From: an uncultured Bacilli bacterium
Lineage (GTDB): Bacteria; Bacillota_I; Bacilli_A; RF39; UBA660
DNA: 13,564 nucleotides
Reading direction: 5' to 3'
Assembly (NCBI GenBank): GCA_947629075.1
Contig: CANRCI010000032.1
Coordinates: 1 to 13,564 of the forward strand
Under the pieces are notes generated by a model. It saw only the letters and a program-made list of their open reading frames with translations, did no database searches and had not been told where the DNA came from. The translations under genes were made by a program, and so were the position numbers. Within the stretch, counting starts at the first letter, position 1; each line of letters opens with the position of its first letter. Below, in pieces: positions 1 to 6,439 of the stretch.

Positions 1-689
1 CCAGTTTCATTTTTATCAGTAAAAATAGCTGGTTTGCTATTGATCTTTTTAACGTGTTCGATATCGACTTTCTTATCAGTAGAAGAGTAGAATGCTACCT
101 CTAATAAATTATAAGCGTATCTTAGGTCATTTCCAGAGAGTTTAGCGATGTAGTCGATTGTTTTATCATCTATTTGGATACCATCTAAATCTGGGTGTTT
201 TACAGCTCTTTCAAGACCTTCTTTAATATCGCCTTCCTCCAGTGGCTTTAATTCAAATATTTGACATCTACTTCTAATAGCTGGATTGATTTTATGATAG
301 GGGTTAGAGGTAGTCATACCTATTAAAGTTATGAGTCCACTTTCTAATTGAGGTAATAAAAGATCTTGTTTATCTTTGTTAAGTCGATGAATTTCATCCA
401 TTATTAAAACAATTCCACCATACATTTTAGCTTCTTCGACGACGACATCAAAATCTTTCTTATTATTAATAGTTGCATTTAAAAAACGATATCTCACTCC
501 CAAATCACGGACGATAGCGTTGGCGATACTCGTTTTACCAATTCCAGGTTGACCATATAAAATCATTGAAAATATTTTACCTTTACTAGTCAACTCGGTC
601 AGTATTTTTCCTTCACCTAGTAGATGTTTTTGACCGATTACTTCACTTAACGATTTAGGGGCTAGTTTGAGTGCTAGTGGTTGATCCAT
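1..689 (-). CDS. rarA: RarA/MgsA-type AAA+ ATPase, replication-associated recombination protein (C-terminal part off left edge)
   Basis: The frame opens at an ATG complementary to 687-689 and is still open at base 1, giving 229 visible residues of a family usually about 420-440 long. The AAA+ core is clear: Walker A GQPGIGKT at residues 46-53, Walker B LIMDEIHR with D98-E99, the sensor-1-like stretch GMTTSNP at 124-130, and an Arg-finger-type NPAIRSRC ending near R141. The spacing of these motifs and the DEIHRLNK sequence are characteristic of RarA/MgsA, not of RuvB or DnaX. RarA is a cytosolic ATPase that acts at stalled replication forks, with SSB. Walker A has Gln where Pro is usual (GPPG to GQPG), which is probably tolerated. 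A GAGAGGG ribosome site (about 692-700) precedes the start, and a good promoter lies at 714-742. It is divergent from xerD. In Bacillus subtilis, as I recall, rarA lies close to mnmA; here mnmA is about 4 kb away on the same strand. Confidence 0.95.
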   Translation of the reverse strand, partial: MDQPLALKLAPKSLSEVIGQKHLLGEGKILTELTSKGKIFSMILYGQPGIGKTSIANAIVRDLGVRYRFLNATINNKKDFDVVVEEAKMYGGIVLIMDEIHRLNKDKQDLLLPQLESGLITLIGMTTSNPYHKINPAIRSRCQIFELKPLEEGDIKEGLERAVKHPDLDGIQIDDKTIDYIAKLSGNDLRYAYNLLEVAFYSSTDKKVDIEHVKKINSKPAIFTDKNET

Positions 690-713
690 AATATCCCTCT
701 CTTTCATAGAAAT

Positions 714-742
714 ATTATATCAATTTTTATAATATCGTACAA
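714..742 (-). promoter_or_regulatory. rarA promoter, sigma-A type
   Basis: On the minus strand TTGTAC (complement of 737-742) is followed after exactly 17 bases by a perfect TATAAT (complement of 714-719). The expected start of transcription, near 707, leaves a leader of about 18 nt carrying the ribosome site. It is the best-formed promoter of the left part and supports the ATG at 687-689 as the rarA start. Confidence 0.8.
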
Positions 743-763
743 GTGTTTTATATTAGTTTCAAC

Positions 764-793
764 TTAATTTTTATCTCTTTTTTGTGTTATAAT
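764..793 (+). promoter_or_regulatory. xerD-deoB promoter, extended -10
   Basis: A perfect extended -10, TGTTATAAT, spans 785-793, with a weak TTAATT (764-769) 18 bases upstream as -35. Transcription would begin near 800. The -10 box overlaps the upstream in-frame ATG at 792, so that ATG would not be on this transcript. This is the main reason for placing the xerD start at 810. Confidence 0.7.
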
Positions 794-809
794 GATAGTG
801 GTGAAGAAT

Positions 810-1706
810 ATGAATGATGAAATTGAAGATTATATAAATTACGTCATTTTTGAAAAGGGATTAACTGATAATACAAGTTTAGCTTATCGTCGCGATTTAA
901 ATAAATATGCTAAGTTTTTAGAGGAAAAGGGGATTAATAGAGCTAAAGATATAAGTAAAGAAGATATTTTAGATTATTTAAAAAAATTGCATGATGAAAA
1001 GGCGTCAACTACTACTTTAGCGAGAAAACTTACTACGATAAAATCGTTCCACGACTATTTATTTCAGCGAAAGAGAATTAAAGAAGATGTTTCAGTATCG
1101 ATTGAAAGACCTAAATTGCGCAAAGCCTTACCGAAAGTTTTAACCGTTGAAGAAGTTGATAAATTACTAGATGTTCCCCTTAGAACTAGATTTGACTACC
1201 GTAATAAAGCTATGTTAGAATTGTTATATGGTACTGGTCTTAGAATAAGCGAATTGCTCGATTTAAAACTAGGTGATGTCGACTTTGAAAACTGCATTAT
1301 TAGGTGTTACGGAAAGGGTCGAAAAGAAAGAATTGTACCAATTGGAGAATATGTCATTGATTACTTGAATAGATACCTAGATTACCGTGGTGAATTTCTA
1401 AAAGGAAAGACTTCTGATTATCTGTTTTTAAATAATCAAGGTTCACATTTAAGTCGTTTTAGTTTTTTTAAAATAATTAAAAAAATGTTACTGGAAAAAG
1501 GAATTAGGACTGATGTTTCACCACATACTTTAAGGCATAGTTTTGCAACTCATATGTTGGAATATGGTGCTGATTTGCGAAGTATTCAAGAATTGTTGGG
1601 ACACTCTGATATCGCAACAACTAAAATATATACTCACATATCTAACAATAAGATAAAAGAGGAATATGACGATTATCATCCGAGAAGCGAAAAAGAAGGA
1701 GATTAA
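810..1706 (+). CDS. xerD: Tyrosine recombinase XerD (site-specific chromosome dimer resolution)
   Basis: This 298-residue protein matches the usual length of XerC/XerD. The N-terminal SAM-like core-binding domain covers roughly residues 1-90. The catalytic domain has the complete active-site set: R145 (TGLRISEL), K169 (GKGRKERIVP), H239 and R242 (HTLRHSFATH), H265 (LGHSDIATT) and the nucleophile Y274 (IYTH). Xer recombinases act on dif sites near the replication terminus to separate chromosome dimers. XerD rather than XerC is inferred because deoB follows directly, as in Bacillus ripX-drm. The longer frame starting at 792 is unlikely because that ATG lies inside the -10 box; GGTGA at 800-804 serves the ATG at 810. 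A very short leader of about 10 nt is implied. It ends in TAA one base before the deoB ATG, and the deoB ribosome site lies in its last codons, so the two are co-transcribed and probably translationally coupled. Confidence 0.93.
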   Translation: MNDEIEDYINYVIFEKGLTDNTSLAYRRDLNKYAKFLEEKGINRAKDISKEDILDYLKKLHDEKASTTTLARKLTTIKSFHDYLFQRKRIKEDVSVSIERPKLRKALPKVLTVEEVDKLLDVPLRTRFDYRNKAMLELLYGTGLRISELLDLKLGDVDFENCIIRCYGKGRKERIVPIGEYVIDYLNRYLDYRGEFLKGKTSDYLFLNNQGSHLSRFSFFKIIKKMLLEKGIRTDVSPHTLRHSFATHMLEYGADLRSIQELLGHSDIATTKIYTHISNNKIKEEYDDYHPRSEKEGD

Positions 1707-1707
1707 A

Positions 1708-2880
1708 ATGAGATTTAAAAGAATTTTTGTATTAATATTAGATTCACTAGGGGTAGGAGAAGCAATGGACGCTAACGACTATGGCGATAGTGGAGCTAAT
1801 ACGCTTAAACACATTATGGAAGGTTATGATTTATTTATCCCTAATCTTCAAAAGTTAGGATTTTTAGATACCATTAATATGATCGATAATAAAAATGTCG
1901 ATAGTTACTATACCATAGCTCGCCCTATCAATAGTGGTAAAGACAGTTTATCTGGTCATTACGAAATAGTGGGAATTGAACATAAGTTACCGTTTAAAAC
2001 CTTTACAGAAAAAGGATTCCCTCGTGAACTAATCGATAAGATTGAACAAGTAACTGGTAAGAGAGTTATTGGTAATAAGATGATGAACGGAGAAGACATT
2101 ATCAATGAACTAGGGGAGAGACATTTGAATTACGGTTCATTAATTCTCTATACTTCATCTGATTCAACACTACAGATTGCCACTCATGAAGATGTTATTC
2201 CAATTCCTAAACTTTATACCTATTGCGAAAAAATAAGAAAGATAACTCTTCAAGATGATTGGCGTATCGCTAGAGTAATAGCTCGTCCTTTTACTGGTAA
2301 ACCTGGTAAGTTTAAATTTACTAACGACCGCCGTGACTTTGCGGTTAAACCACCTAAAAGAAGTGTCTTAAACGAATTGAAAGATAACCATTTAAGTGTC
2401 ATTTCAATCGGTAAAATTAGTGATATATTCGATGGGGAAGGGATAACTAAAACTATCAAGGCATCAAAAAACAATATCGATACCATCAACAAGATTACCG
2501 ATATTATGTCAAAAAACTTTACTGGATTGTGCATTGCTAATCTAAACGATTTTGATGCTCTATACGGTCATAATCGTGATTTAGAAGGATACGGTAAAGC
2601 AATTGAAGAACTAGATGTAGAAATACCGATGATTTTAAATAAATTAAATAATGATGATTTACTTATCATTACTGCTGATCACGGTAATGACCCAACGTTT
2701 ACCCAGAATTCAGCTCATACTAGAGAAAATGTCCCAGTTATCATATTTGGTCGCGATTTTAAAACTCCTGGTATGTTGCCACCTCTAAATACTTTAGCCG
2801 ATATTGGAGCAACTATAGCTGATAACTTCGATGTAAAATTACCAGAGATTGGTACAAGTTTTCTCGATAAATTGAAATAA
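1708..2880 (+). CDS. deoB: Phosphopentomutase DeoB
   Basis: This 390-residue cytosolic enzyme of the alkaline phosphatase superfamily interconverts (deoxy)ribose-1-phosphate and (deoxy)ribose-5-phosphate, feeding nucleoside sugars into central metabolism. The dinuclear Mn ligands of the family are present: D12 (LDSLGVGEA), D283 and H288 (DFDALYGH), D324 and H325 (TADHGND) and H337 (AHTREN). A cap domain lies between roughly residues 100 and 210. The start at 1708 is chosen because AAGGAG at 1696-1701 is well placed and the protein then begins MRFKRIFVLILDS, as the family does. The frame is open further upstream, to an ATG at 1666, but that part lies inside xerD. One oddity: the family's phosphorylated Thr (Thr85 in the B. 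cereus enzyme, in a DTxTGHWE context) is Ser80 here, in DSLSGHYE. Ser is a usual nucleophile in related phosphatases and mutases, so activity is likely kept. A purine nucleoside phosphorylase, the usual partner, is not in the window. Confidence 0.96.
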   Translation: MRFKRIFVLILDSLGVGEAMDANDYGDSGANTLKHIMEGYDLFIPNLQKLGFLDTINMIDNKNVDSYYTIARPINSGKDSLSGHYEIVGIEHKLPFKTFTEKGFPRELIDKIEQVTGKRVIGNKMMNGEDIINELGERHLNYGSLILYTSSDSTLQIATHEDVIPIPKLYTYCEKIRKITLQDDWRIARVIARPFTGKPGKFKFTNDRRDFAVKPPKRSVLNELKDNHLSVISIGKISDIFDGEGITKTIKASKNNIDTINKITDIMSKNFTGLCIANLNDFDALYGHNRDLEGYGKAIEELDVEIPMILNKLNNDDLLIITADHGNDPTFTQNSAHTRENVPVIIFGRDFKTPGMLPPLNTLADIGATIADNFDVKLPEIGTSFLDKLK

Positions 2881-2915
2881 ATTATATTTACATAAACTTT
2901 ACACTTGTTAAATGC

Positions 2916-2947
2916 AAAAGGGGAGGAGTATTAACTCTTCCTCTTTT
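2916..2947. terminator. Hairpin terminator between convergent deoB and the DUF1540 gene
   Basis: The arms 2916-2929 and 2934-2947 pair over 14 bp, with two G-U wobbles and an ATTA loop, and both ends are A/T runs. On + it is followed by TTTTATTCTT; on - by TTTTGC. It can serve both deoB and the facing small gene, whose TAA (complement of 2946-2948) overlaps the stem base. Confidence 0.75.
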
Positions 2948-3140
2948 ATTCTTCAAAACTATCACAAACTGTTTCATCCTTACAGTTAGCATTCTCAACA
3001 TTACTCCCCATTGAACTAACTTTTATCTCTTTTAAATCGCAACAGTGATGATCACAATTATTATGAATACAAGTAGTAACATCACATTTAATCTTTTGAT
3101 TAGCATTAGGAGTAGAATTATTATTTTTCTTTTTAGCCAT
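2946..3140 (-). CDS. Small Cys-rich DUF1540-type protein (64 residues)
   Basis: This is a 64-residue protein with a Lys/Asn-rich N-terminal tail (residues 1-17) and a compact Cys-rich body. Seven cysteines are arranged as KCDVTTC, NNC, HHCC, then NC and VC near the end, closing with DSFEE. The pattern (a CxVxxC start, a central Cys pair, an EIKV strand, a final C-SF) fits DUF1540, a family common in Firmicutes and often present as one or two copies of the module. The function is unknown; the Cys/His content suggests metal binding, which is inference. The ribosome site GGAGGT (complement of 3146-3151) sits five bases from the ATG, so the start is secure. There is no signal peptide or membrane segment. 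Upstream lies an unusual array of inverted repeats (3216-3291) with a TATAAT inside one arm, so expression may be controlled there. Confidence 0.85.
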   Translation of the reverse strand: MAKKKNNNSTPNANQKIKCDVTTCIHNNCDHHCCDLKEIKVSSMGSNVENANCKDETVCDSFEE

Positions 3141-3215
3141 AAAATACCTCCAATAATATTTTTAACTATTACTAGGTAAATATACTTATTACCTTAAAAT
3201 TTATTTTGATATATA

Positions 3216-3291
3216 TTATAACCTTATTATATTATTAAATAAGGTTATAACGCGTATATATAACCTTATTATTATTTAAAATAAGGTTATA
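3216..3291. repeat. Two tandem inverted repeats with TTATAACCTTATT-type arms
   Basis: Arms TTATAACCTTATT (3216-3228) and AATAAGGTTATAA (3238-3250) form a perfect 13-bp inverted repeat with a 9-base spacer. A second copy, arms TATAACCTTATT (3259-3270) and AATAAGGTTATA (3280-3291), has 12-bp arms and again a 9-base spacer. The two dyad centres, 3233 and 3275, are 42 bp apart (four helical turns), and the four half-sites recur about every 21 bp, so all would face the same side of the helix. On the minus strand the first arm contains TATAAT (complement of 3215-3220), a possible -10 for the DUF1540 gene. An operator array is the most natural reading. The AT-rich stems and lack of following T-runs argue against terminators. 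Confidence 0.75.
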
Positions 3292-3373
3292 AAATAAAAA
3301 ATCTAATTTAGAAAATGAATTAAAAATTTTTAAATATGAATTTGTTTATGATTCATACATATCAATGAGAGTG

Positions 3374-3388
3374 TGATAACGATTATCA
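3374..3388. promoter_or_regulatory. Fur-family box-like palindrome
   Basis: TGATAACGATTATCA matches the 7-1-7 consensus for Bacillus Fur (TGATAAT-N-ATTATCA) at all but one position. It fits Fur better than the PerR or Zur variants of the same layout. It lies 234 bases upstream of the DUF1540 start, which is far for direct control, so its target is uncertain. Confidence 0.4.
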
Positions 3389-3600
3389 TTACAAGATAAG
3401 TAGATATTTGGCGGTATTATTCATTTCACTATCAGATATATTAGAAATAAATTTTATTATAAAAGGCAACATAATATCAATTATAGGAAGTTAATCTTCG
3501 GAAAGAAAAGTAAGAAAATAGTATTATTTAATATATTTATTATTACCTACAATTATCTTTTATTTATAATAATATATTTAATTGTTACTATATTCTTATA

Positions 3601-3619
3601 CATCATTATCATTATCATT
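3601..3619. promoter_or_regulatory. Tandem CATTAT hexamers, possible second Fur-type site
   Basis: Three consecutive ATTAT-type hexamers (GATAAT repeats on the other strand) resemble the hexamer-array form of Fur sites. In such AT-rich DNA a chance repeat is possible. I list it because a much better Fur-type box lies 230 bases away in the same gene-free region. Confidence 0.2.
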
Positions 3620-3671
3620 ATTAAATAATATTATATAAAGCAACATAACTACACTTCACATTATGGCAAAT

Positions 3672-3693
3672 AAAAAAAGCCATTAAGGCTTTT
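3672..3693 (-). terminator. Terminator of the HTH gene
   Basis: Read on the minus strand, AAAAGCC (3693-3687) pairs perfectly with GGCTTTT around a five-base loop (complement of 3682-3686) and runs into seven T's (to 3672). The gene's TAA (complement of 3692-3694) overlaps the first base pairs of the stem. Confidence 0.88.
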
Positions 3694-4459
3694 ATACTTT
3701 TCTTGATTGAATTTCAGCAATCTTTTCTAAGACTTCTTTAGCATTTTCTTCATTTATTTCAGTATAACCCAATTCTCTTAAAGCTTGTACTTTAGCAGTA
3801 TTCAATTCTTGGGTACGACTCAATTTTTCTTCATTCTTATGAGCTATATCTTGAACAAAACGTTTGTGAGATTCAGCTAATTTACTCTTAGAAGCGCTAC
3901 CGTTATTGTATAATGTTAAACCAGAAAATAAAATGCTTTCAAAAATGAATTGTTGTTCTTTATTAAATGCAAATTCCATTGGATCAGTGAATCCCATTGA
4001 TTTAGACATATACGCTAGGATGTATTTTAATTCTGGTGAAGTTTCCATTGATTGTAGATAATGATATAGATAAACGAATGCATTATAAGTATTCTTAGTA
4101 GTATCTTCTTGTAGTTTTTCCTTTAATAGGTTAATGATGTCAGTTAGTAGCTCTTGTTCTTTTTTATTAAATCCATTTAAATCAGCAAGAACTTCTTTAT
4201 CGGCACTATCTTTTACCCCTTCGTTCAATCGATCTTCTACCTCAATAATGTAACTACCATCAACATTTATACTTTCAAGTTCCTTCTCTTCTTTGACATT
4301 TAATAAACTAAATAGTTTGGTTGCCTTTTCTTTAGGCCAATCTTTAATACTATCTAAGGCTAGATAATTATAAAGCATTTGTCGTGATACTCCTAAATAC
4401 TTAGCAAGTCTAACTTTTGAAATTCCTAGTTCATTAAGTAATCCATTTAAATTTTTCAT
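3692..4459 (-). CDS. HTH (XRE/Cro-like) DNA-binding protein of unknown role
   Basis: This is a 255-residue soluble protein. Residues about 13-34 (SKVRLAKYLGVSRQMLYNYL) form a clear Cro/XRE-type helix-turn-helix: helix 2 RLAKYLG, the turn, then recognition helix SRQMLYNYL. After a charged linker (about 60-95) come helical segments with many Lys, Glu and Leu, ending in a likely coiled helix. I do not recognise the C-terminal part; it could be an oligomerisation or effector domain. No membrane segment, protease motif or toxin partner is visible, and no adjacent gene is of phage type. The start is secure: GGAGGG (complement of 4468-4473) sits eight bases upstream. It is a single-gene unit with its own promoter and terminator. 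A perfect 13-bp palindrome overlaps the -35, so autorepression is likely (inference). Confidence 0.85.
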   Translation of the reverse strand: MKNLNGLLNELGISKVRLAKYLGVSRQMLYNYLALDSIKDWPKEKATKLFSLLNVKEEKELESINVDGSYIIEVEDRLNEGVKDSADKEVLADLNGFNKKEQELLTDIINLLKEKLQEDTTKNTYNAFVYLYHYLQSMETSPELKYILAYMSKSMGFTDPMEFAFNKEQQFIFESILFSGLTLYNNGSASKSKLAESHKRFVQDIAHKNEEKLSRTQELNTAKVQALRELGYTEINEENAKEVLEKIAEIQSRKV

Positions 4460-4481
4460 CTCATCTACCCTCCATAATACA

Positions 4482-4509
4482 ATTTTATCATAAAGGTTGA
4501 CATTGTCAA
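4482..4509 (-). promoter_or_regulatory. Promoter of the HTH gene with overlapping palindromic operator candidate
   Basis: On the minus strand a consensus TTGACA (complement of 4504-4509) lies 16 bases from TAAAAT (complement of 4482-4487). The -35 is one arm of the perfect palindrome TTGACATTGTCAA (4497-4509, 6-1-6). A dimeric repressor bound there would block the -35. The predicted leader is about 16 nt and carries GGAGGG. Confidence 0.75.
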
Positions 4510-4552
4510 GTGTAAAGTAAAAATATCTAGTTTAAGTTATTCATATTTATCG

Positions 4553-5662
4553 TTATAACAAATACCACAACTTCTCATCATTCTTCATTACTTCTTTGAT
4601 GATACCGCCACCAATACATTTCTCATCTTGATAGAAAACACAAGCTTGGCCAGGCGTAACTGATTTGATATTGTCGTATCTAACTAAAATGTTACCATCG
4701 TCTAAGTATTCCAACGTAACTGGATAATCCGGAGCACGATATCTAAACTTGGCCGTACATTTATCTGGTCTAATATCACAGTTAAAATTAATATCTTCAA
4801 CTATACAACTATCTGATAATAAATACTCATTATCTTCACCAAGTGCTACGTACAAGATATTTTTATTTAAATCTTTACCAACTACAAACATCCTATCTTT
4901 AGTACCACCGACATCTAAGCCTTTTCTCTGACCGATAGTGTAGTACATAAGACCGATATGTTCACCCATTTTTTCATTAGTTTCTATATTTACTATGTCA
5001 CCGTGTTTAGTTGGTAAATAGTTCTTCAAAAACTCTTTAAAGTTCCTTTCACCAATAAAACAAATACCAGTTGAATCTTTCTTCTTAGCTGTCGTCAAAT
5101 TGTTTTCAAGGGCGATTTTTCTTACCTCTGTTTTATCGATATCACCGAGTGGGAATAACACGTTTTCTAGTTGTTCGTGATTCAATTGTGATAGAAAGTA
5201 AGTCTGATCCTTATTTTGATCTTTACTACGACACAGATAACCATCTTTCATCTTGGCGTAGTGACCAGTAGCAATGTAATCTGCCCCTAATCGTAAGGCT
5301 TCTTTTTTAAAGCAATCAAACTTAATATATTTATTACACATAATATCTGGGTTAGGGGTTCTCCCTTTCTTTAACTCATCTAAGAAATATTCAAAAACAT
5401 TATCCCAGTATTCTTTTACAAAGTCGATGCGATGTAATTTTATACCTATTTCCTCACATACTTTAACAGCATCATTATAATCCTGTTCTTGAGGACAAAT
5501 ATTATTATTTAAAGTTGGGTTCCCTAAATAATCATTATTAATAGAGACATCCCAGTTACGCATAAACAATCCTTCAACATCATACCCCTGTTCTTTTAAA
5601 AGAATAGCTGCGACTGATGAATCTACTCCCCCACTCATACCAATTATTACTTTTTTACCCAT
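4553..5662 (-). CDS. mnmA: tRNA-uridine 2-sulfurtransferase MnmA (TrmU)
   Basis: This 369-residue cytosolic enzyme adenylates and thiolates U34 of the Lys, Glu and Gln tRNAs, giving the s2U part of mnm5s2U/cmnm5s2U. The N-terminal PP-loop SGGVDSS is at residues 10-16. The two catalytic cysteines are C109 (NPDIMCNKYIKF) and C201 (DSTGICFIGERNF), and ATGHYA lies at 131-136. A C-terminal barrel with YTIGQRKGL and the TPGQACVFY stretch completes the family fold. Length is typical. AGGTGATG (complement of 5667-5674) precedes the ATG, and a TATAAT lies 18 bases upstream of the start codon. The sulfur donor, a cysteine desulfurase often encoded next door, is not in the window. It ends in TAA with no convincing hairpin before the next promoter, so some read-through into the HTH gene is possible. 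Confidence 0.97.
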   Translation of the reverse strand: MGKKVIIGMSGGVDSSVAAILLKEQGYDVEGLFMRNWDVSINNDYLGNPTLNNNICPQEQDYNDAVKVCEEIGIKLHRIDFVKEYWDNVFEYFLDELKKGRTPNPDIMCNKYIKFDCFKKEALRLGADYIATGHYAKMKDGYLCRSKDQNKDQTYFLSQLNHEQLENVLFPLGDIDKTEVRKIALENNLTTAKKKDSTGICFIGERNFKEFLKNYLPTKHGDIVNIETNEKMGEHIGLMYYTIGQRKGLDVGGTKDRMFVVGKDLNKNILYVALGEDNEYLLSDSCIVEDINFNCDIRPDKCTAKFRYRAPDYPVTLEYLDDGNILVRYDNIKSVTPGQACVFYQDEKCIGGGIIKEVMKNDEKLWYLL

Positions 5663-5680
5663 ATTACATCACCTGGGGAT

Positions 5681-5686
5681 ATTATA
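5681..5686 (-). promoter_or_regulatory. mnmA -10 box
   Basis: A perfect TATAAT (complement of 5681-5686) predicts a start near 5674 and a leader of about 12 nt beginning at the ribosome site. No good -35 is visible: the T-run of the spoIIM terminator occupies that position. Confidence 0.5.
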
Positions 5687-5700
5687 CACTATTTTTGCAA

Positions 5701-5730
5701 AATAAAAAAGATTTAAAGAATCTTTAAATC
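5701..5730 (-). terminator. spoIIM terminator containing the stop codon
   Basis: On the minus strand GATTTAAAG (5730-5722) pairs perfectly with CTTTAAATC (5718-5710) around a three-base loop, followed by TTTTTTATT. The TAA of spoIIM (complement of 5724-5726) lies inside the 5' arm, so coding and termination signals are merged. Confidence 0.9.
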
Positions 5731-6341
5731 AATATATCTATTAGATAAGTGGCGACAAAAACCTCATACAGACTACAGATTAAACTTACTATAAGAGATA
5801 ATAAAGTTATAAATACATATCTTTTAGTTATTACTTTAAAATTGACGATTCGCTCAGTAAATAGATGACCAAATAATTTAGTACAGAAGTTGCAGGCATA
5901 AAAGCTCATTAAAATAATTATAGTCATATATAATACTTGATGAGGAAAAATGTATATAAAACCTAAGATAAGTCCTTTTAATTTAAAAGTAGCAATGATA
6001 CTAGCAAATGAAAAACCAATGATAAAACTTTTAATCAGTAAAATCCCAATAATAAATATTAGACCTACTACACTGATACCTAAAATAAAAATGACGATAA
6101 CATACAAAAAATTAACTAAACTAGAATTAATAATACTATTTAAGTAATTGATATTATGACCTTGGATACCTTCAAAAAACTTAGTAGTATTGTCTAGTAC
6201 TAAAAGTTTATCACTATCGGATATCATAAAATAAAAACTAAAACCGATAATAATCCCAATTAATACAATTGATAGTAATGCTATATACTTTTTCTTTTGT
6301 CTGTTGATATGTCGTTTTGCTCTAAACATTTTATTATTCAT
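5724..6341 (-). CDS. spoIIM: SpoIIM-family sporulation membrane protein
   Basis: This is a 205-residue integral membrane protein with a short basic N-terminus (MFRAKRHINRQKKK) and about five hydrophobic segments: near residues 20-40, 75-99, 102-119, 121-150 and 175-205. The order and landmarks fit SpoIIM: ILGISVVGL, then LLIKSFIIGF, then GFIYIFPHQ (Bacillus has a Pro-Gln at this point), and SLYEVFVA near the end (Bacillus has SVFEAYVS). In Bacillus SpoIIM joins SpoIID and SpoIIP in engulfment of the forespore. The start at 6341 is chosen because it gives the family-like N-terminus and has GGTGG nearby; the frame is open to an ATG at 6392 with no ribosome site. A perfect GGAGG at about 6365-6369 has no start codon at a workable distance. 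Whether the organism sporulates cannot be told from this window; some non-spore-formers keep homologues. Confidence 0.88.
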   Translation of the reverse strand: MNNKMFRAKRHINRQKKKYIALLSIVLIGIIIGFSFYFMISDSDKLLVLDNTTKFFEGIQGHNINYLNSIINSSLVNFLYVIVIFILGISVVGLIFIIGILLIKSFIIGFSFASIIATFKLKGLILGFIYIFPHQVLYMTIIILMSFYACNFCTKLFGHLFTERIVNFKVITKRYVFITLLSLIVSLICSLYEVFVATYLIDILI

Positions 6342-6392
6342 TTCTTCCACCCAGTTAAGTATATTCCTCCAGCAATAATTTATGATAAACAT

Positions 6393-6421
6393 TTTACTTT
6401 TTCTTTTATTTCGATTATAAT
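6393..6421 (+). promoter_or_regulatory. Promoter of the membrane miniprotein
   Basis: TTTACT (6393-6398), 17 bases, then a perfect TATAAT (6416-6421). The start of transcription would be near 6428, leaving a leader of about 12 nt that begins at the ribosome site. TATAAT also reads on the opposite strand here (complements of 6414-6419 and 6420-6425), so the same spot could serve spoIIM divergently. Confidence 0.7.
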
Positions 6422-6439
6422 TATAAAAGAGGTGGATTT

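Larger units (their letters stand above)
3141..3671. other. Gene-free AT-rich intergenic region
   Basis: About 530 bases hold no reading frame with a ribosome site; the few ATGs lead to peptides of ten codons or fewer. Base composition is clearly more AT-rich than the flanking genes. The features I can see are the paired inverted repeats at 3216-3291, a near-perfect Fur-type 7-1-7 palindrome at 3374-3388, a run of CATTAT hexamers at 3601-3619, and an imperfect direct repeat around GCAACATAA (near 3465 and 3639). It lies between the 3' end of the HTH gene and the 5' end of the DUF1540 gene, both on the minus strand. A small RNA cannot be excluded, but no terminator inside it supports one. Confidence 0.6.

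Noticed and set aside
2250..2534. Minus-strand open frame of 94 codons inside deoB
   Set aside because: It is antisense to a secure enzyme gene, has no ribosome site, and its composition is that of a shadow frame. The same holds for the other short frames lying over mnmA, spoIIM, the flippase, the unknown pair and pheT.
3216..3250. Intrinsic terminators from the same inverted repeats
   Set aside because: The stems are very AT-rich and not followed by a clear T-run on either strand, and the genes on both sides already have, or do not need, a terminator here.
3216..3291. CRISPR array from the repeated AATAAGGTTATA units
   Set aside because: Units alternate in orientation, are only 12-13 bases long with 9-base spacers, and no cas gene is present. 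Paired dyads fit better.
3290..3671. Missed small protein gene in the large intergenic region
   Set aside because: The ATGs on both strands lead to stops within about ten codons and lack ribosome sites.
4510..4552. Terminator after mnmA
   Set aside because: Only weak AT pairing (an AAATAT/ATATTT type) with a long loop is seen; no stable hairpin with a T-run.
6342..6392. Longer SpoIIM form starting at 6392, or a start tied to the GGAGG at about 6365
   Set aside because: The ATG at 6392 has no ribosome site, and GGAGG has no ATG, GTG or TTG at a workable distance in frame. The 6341 start matches the family N-terminus.
6395..6425. Sigma-E type promoter for spoIIM
   Set aside because: CATAAATT-like bases on the minus strand loosely fit a sigma-E -10, but no matching -35 at the right spacing is visible in this very AT-rich stretch.
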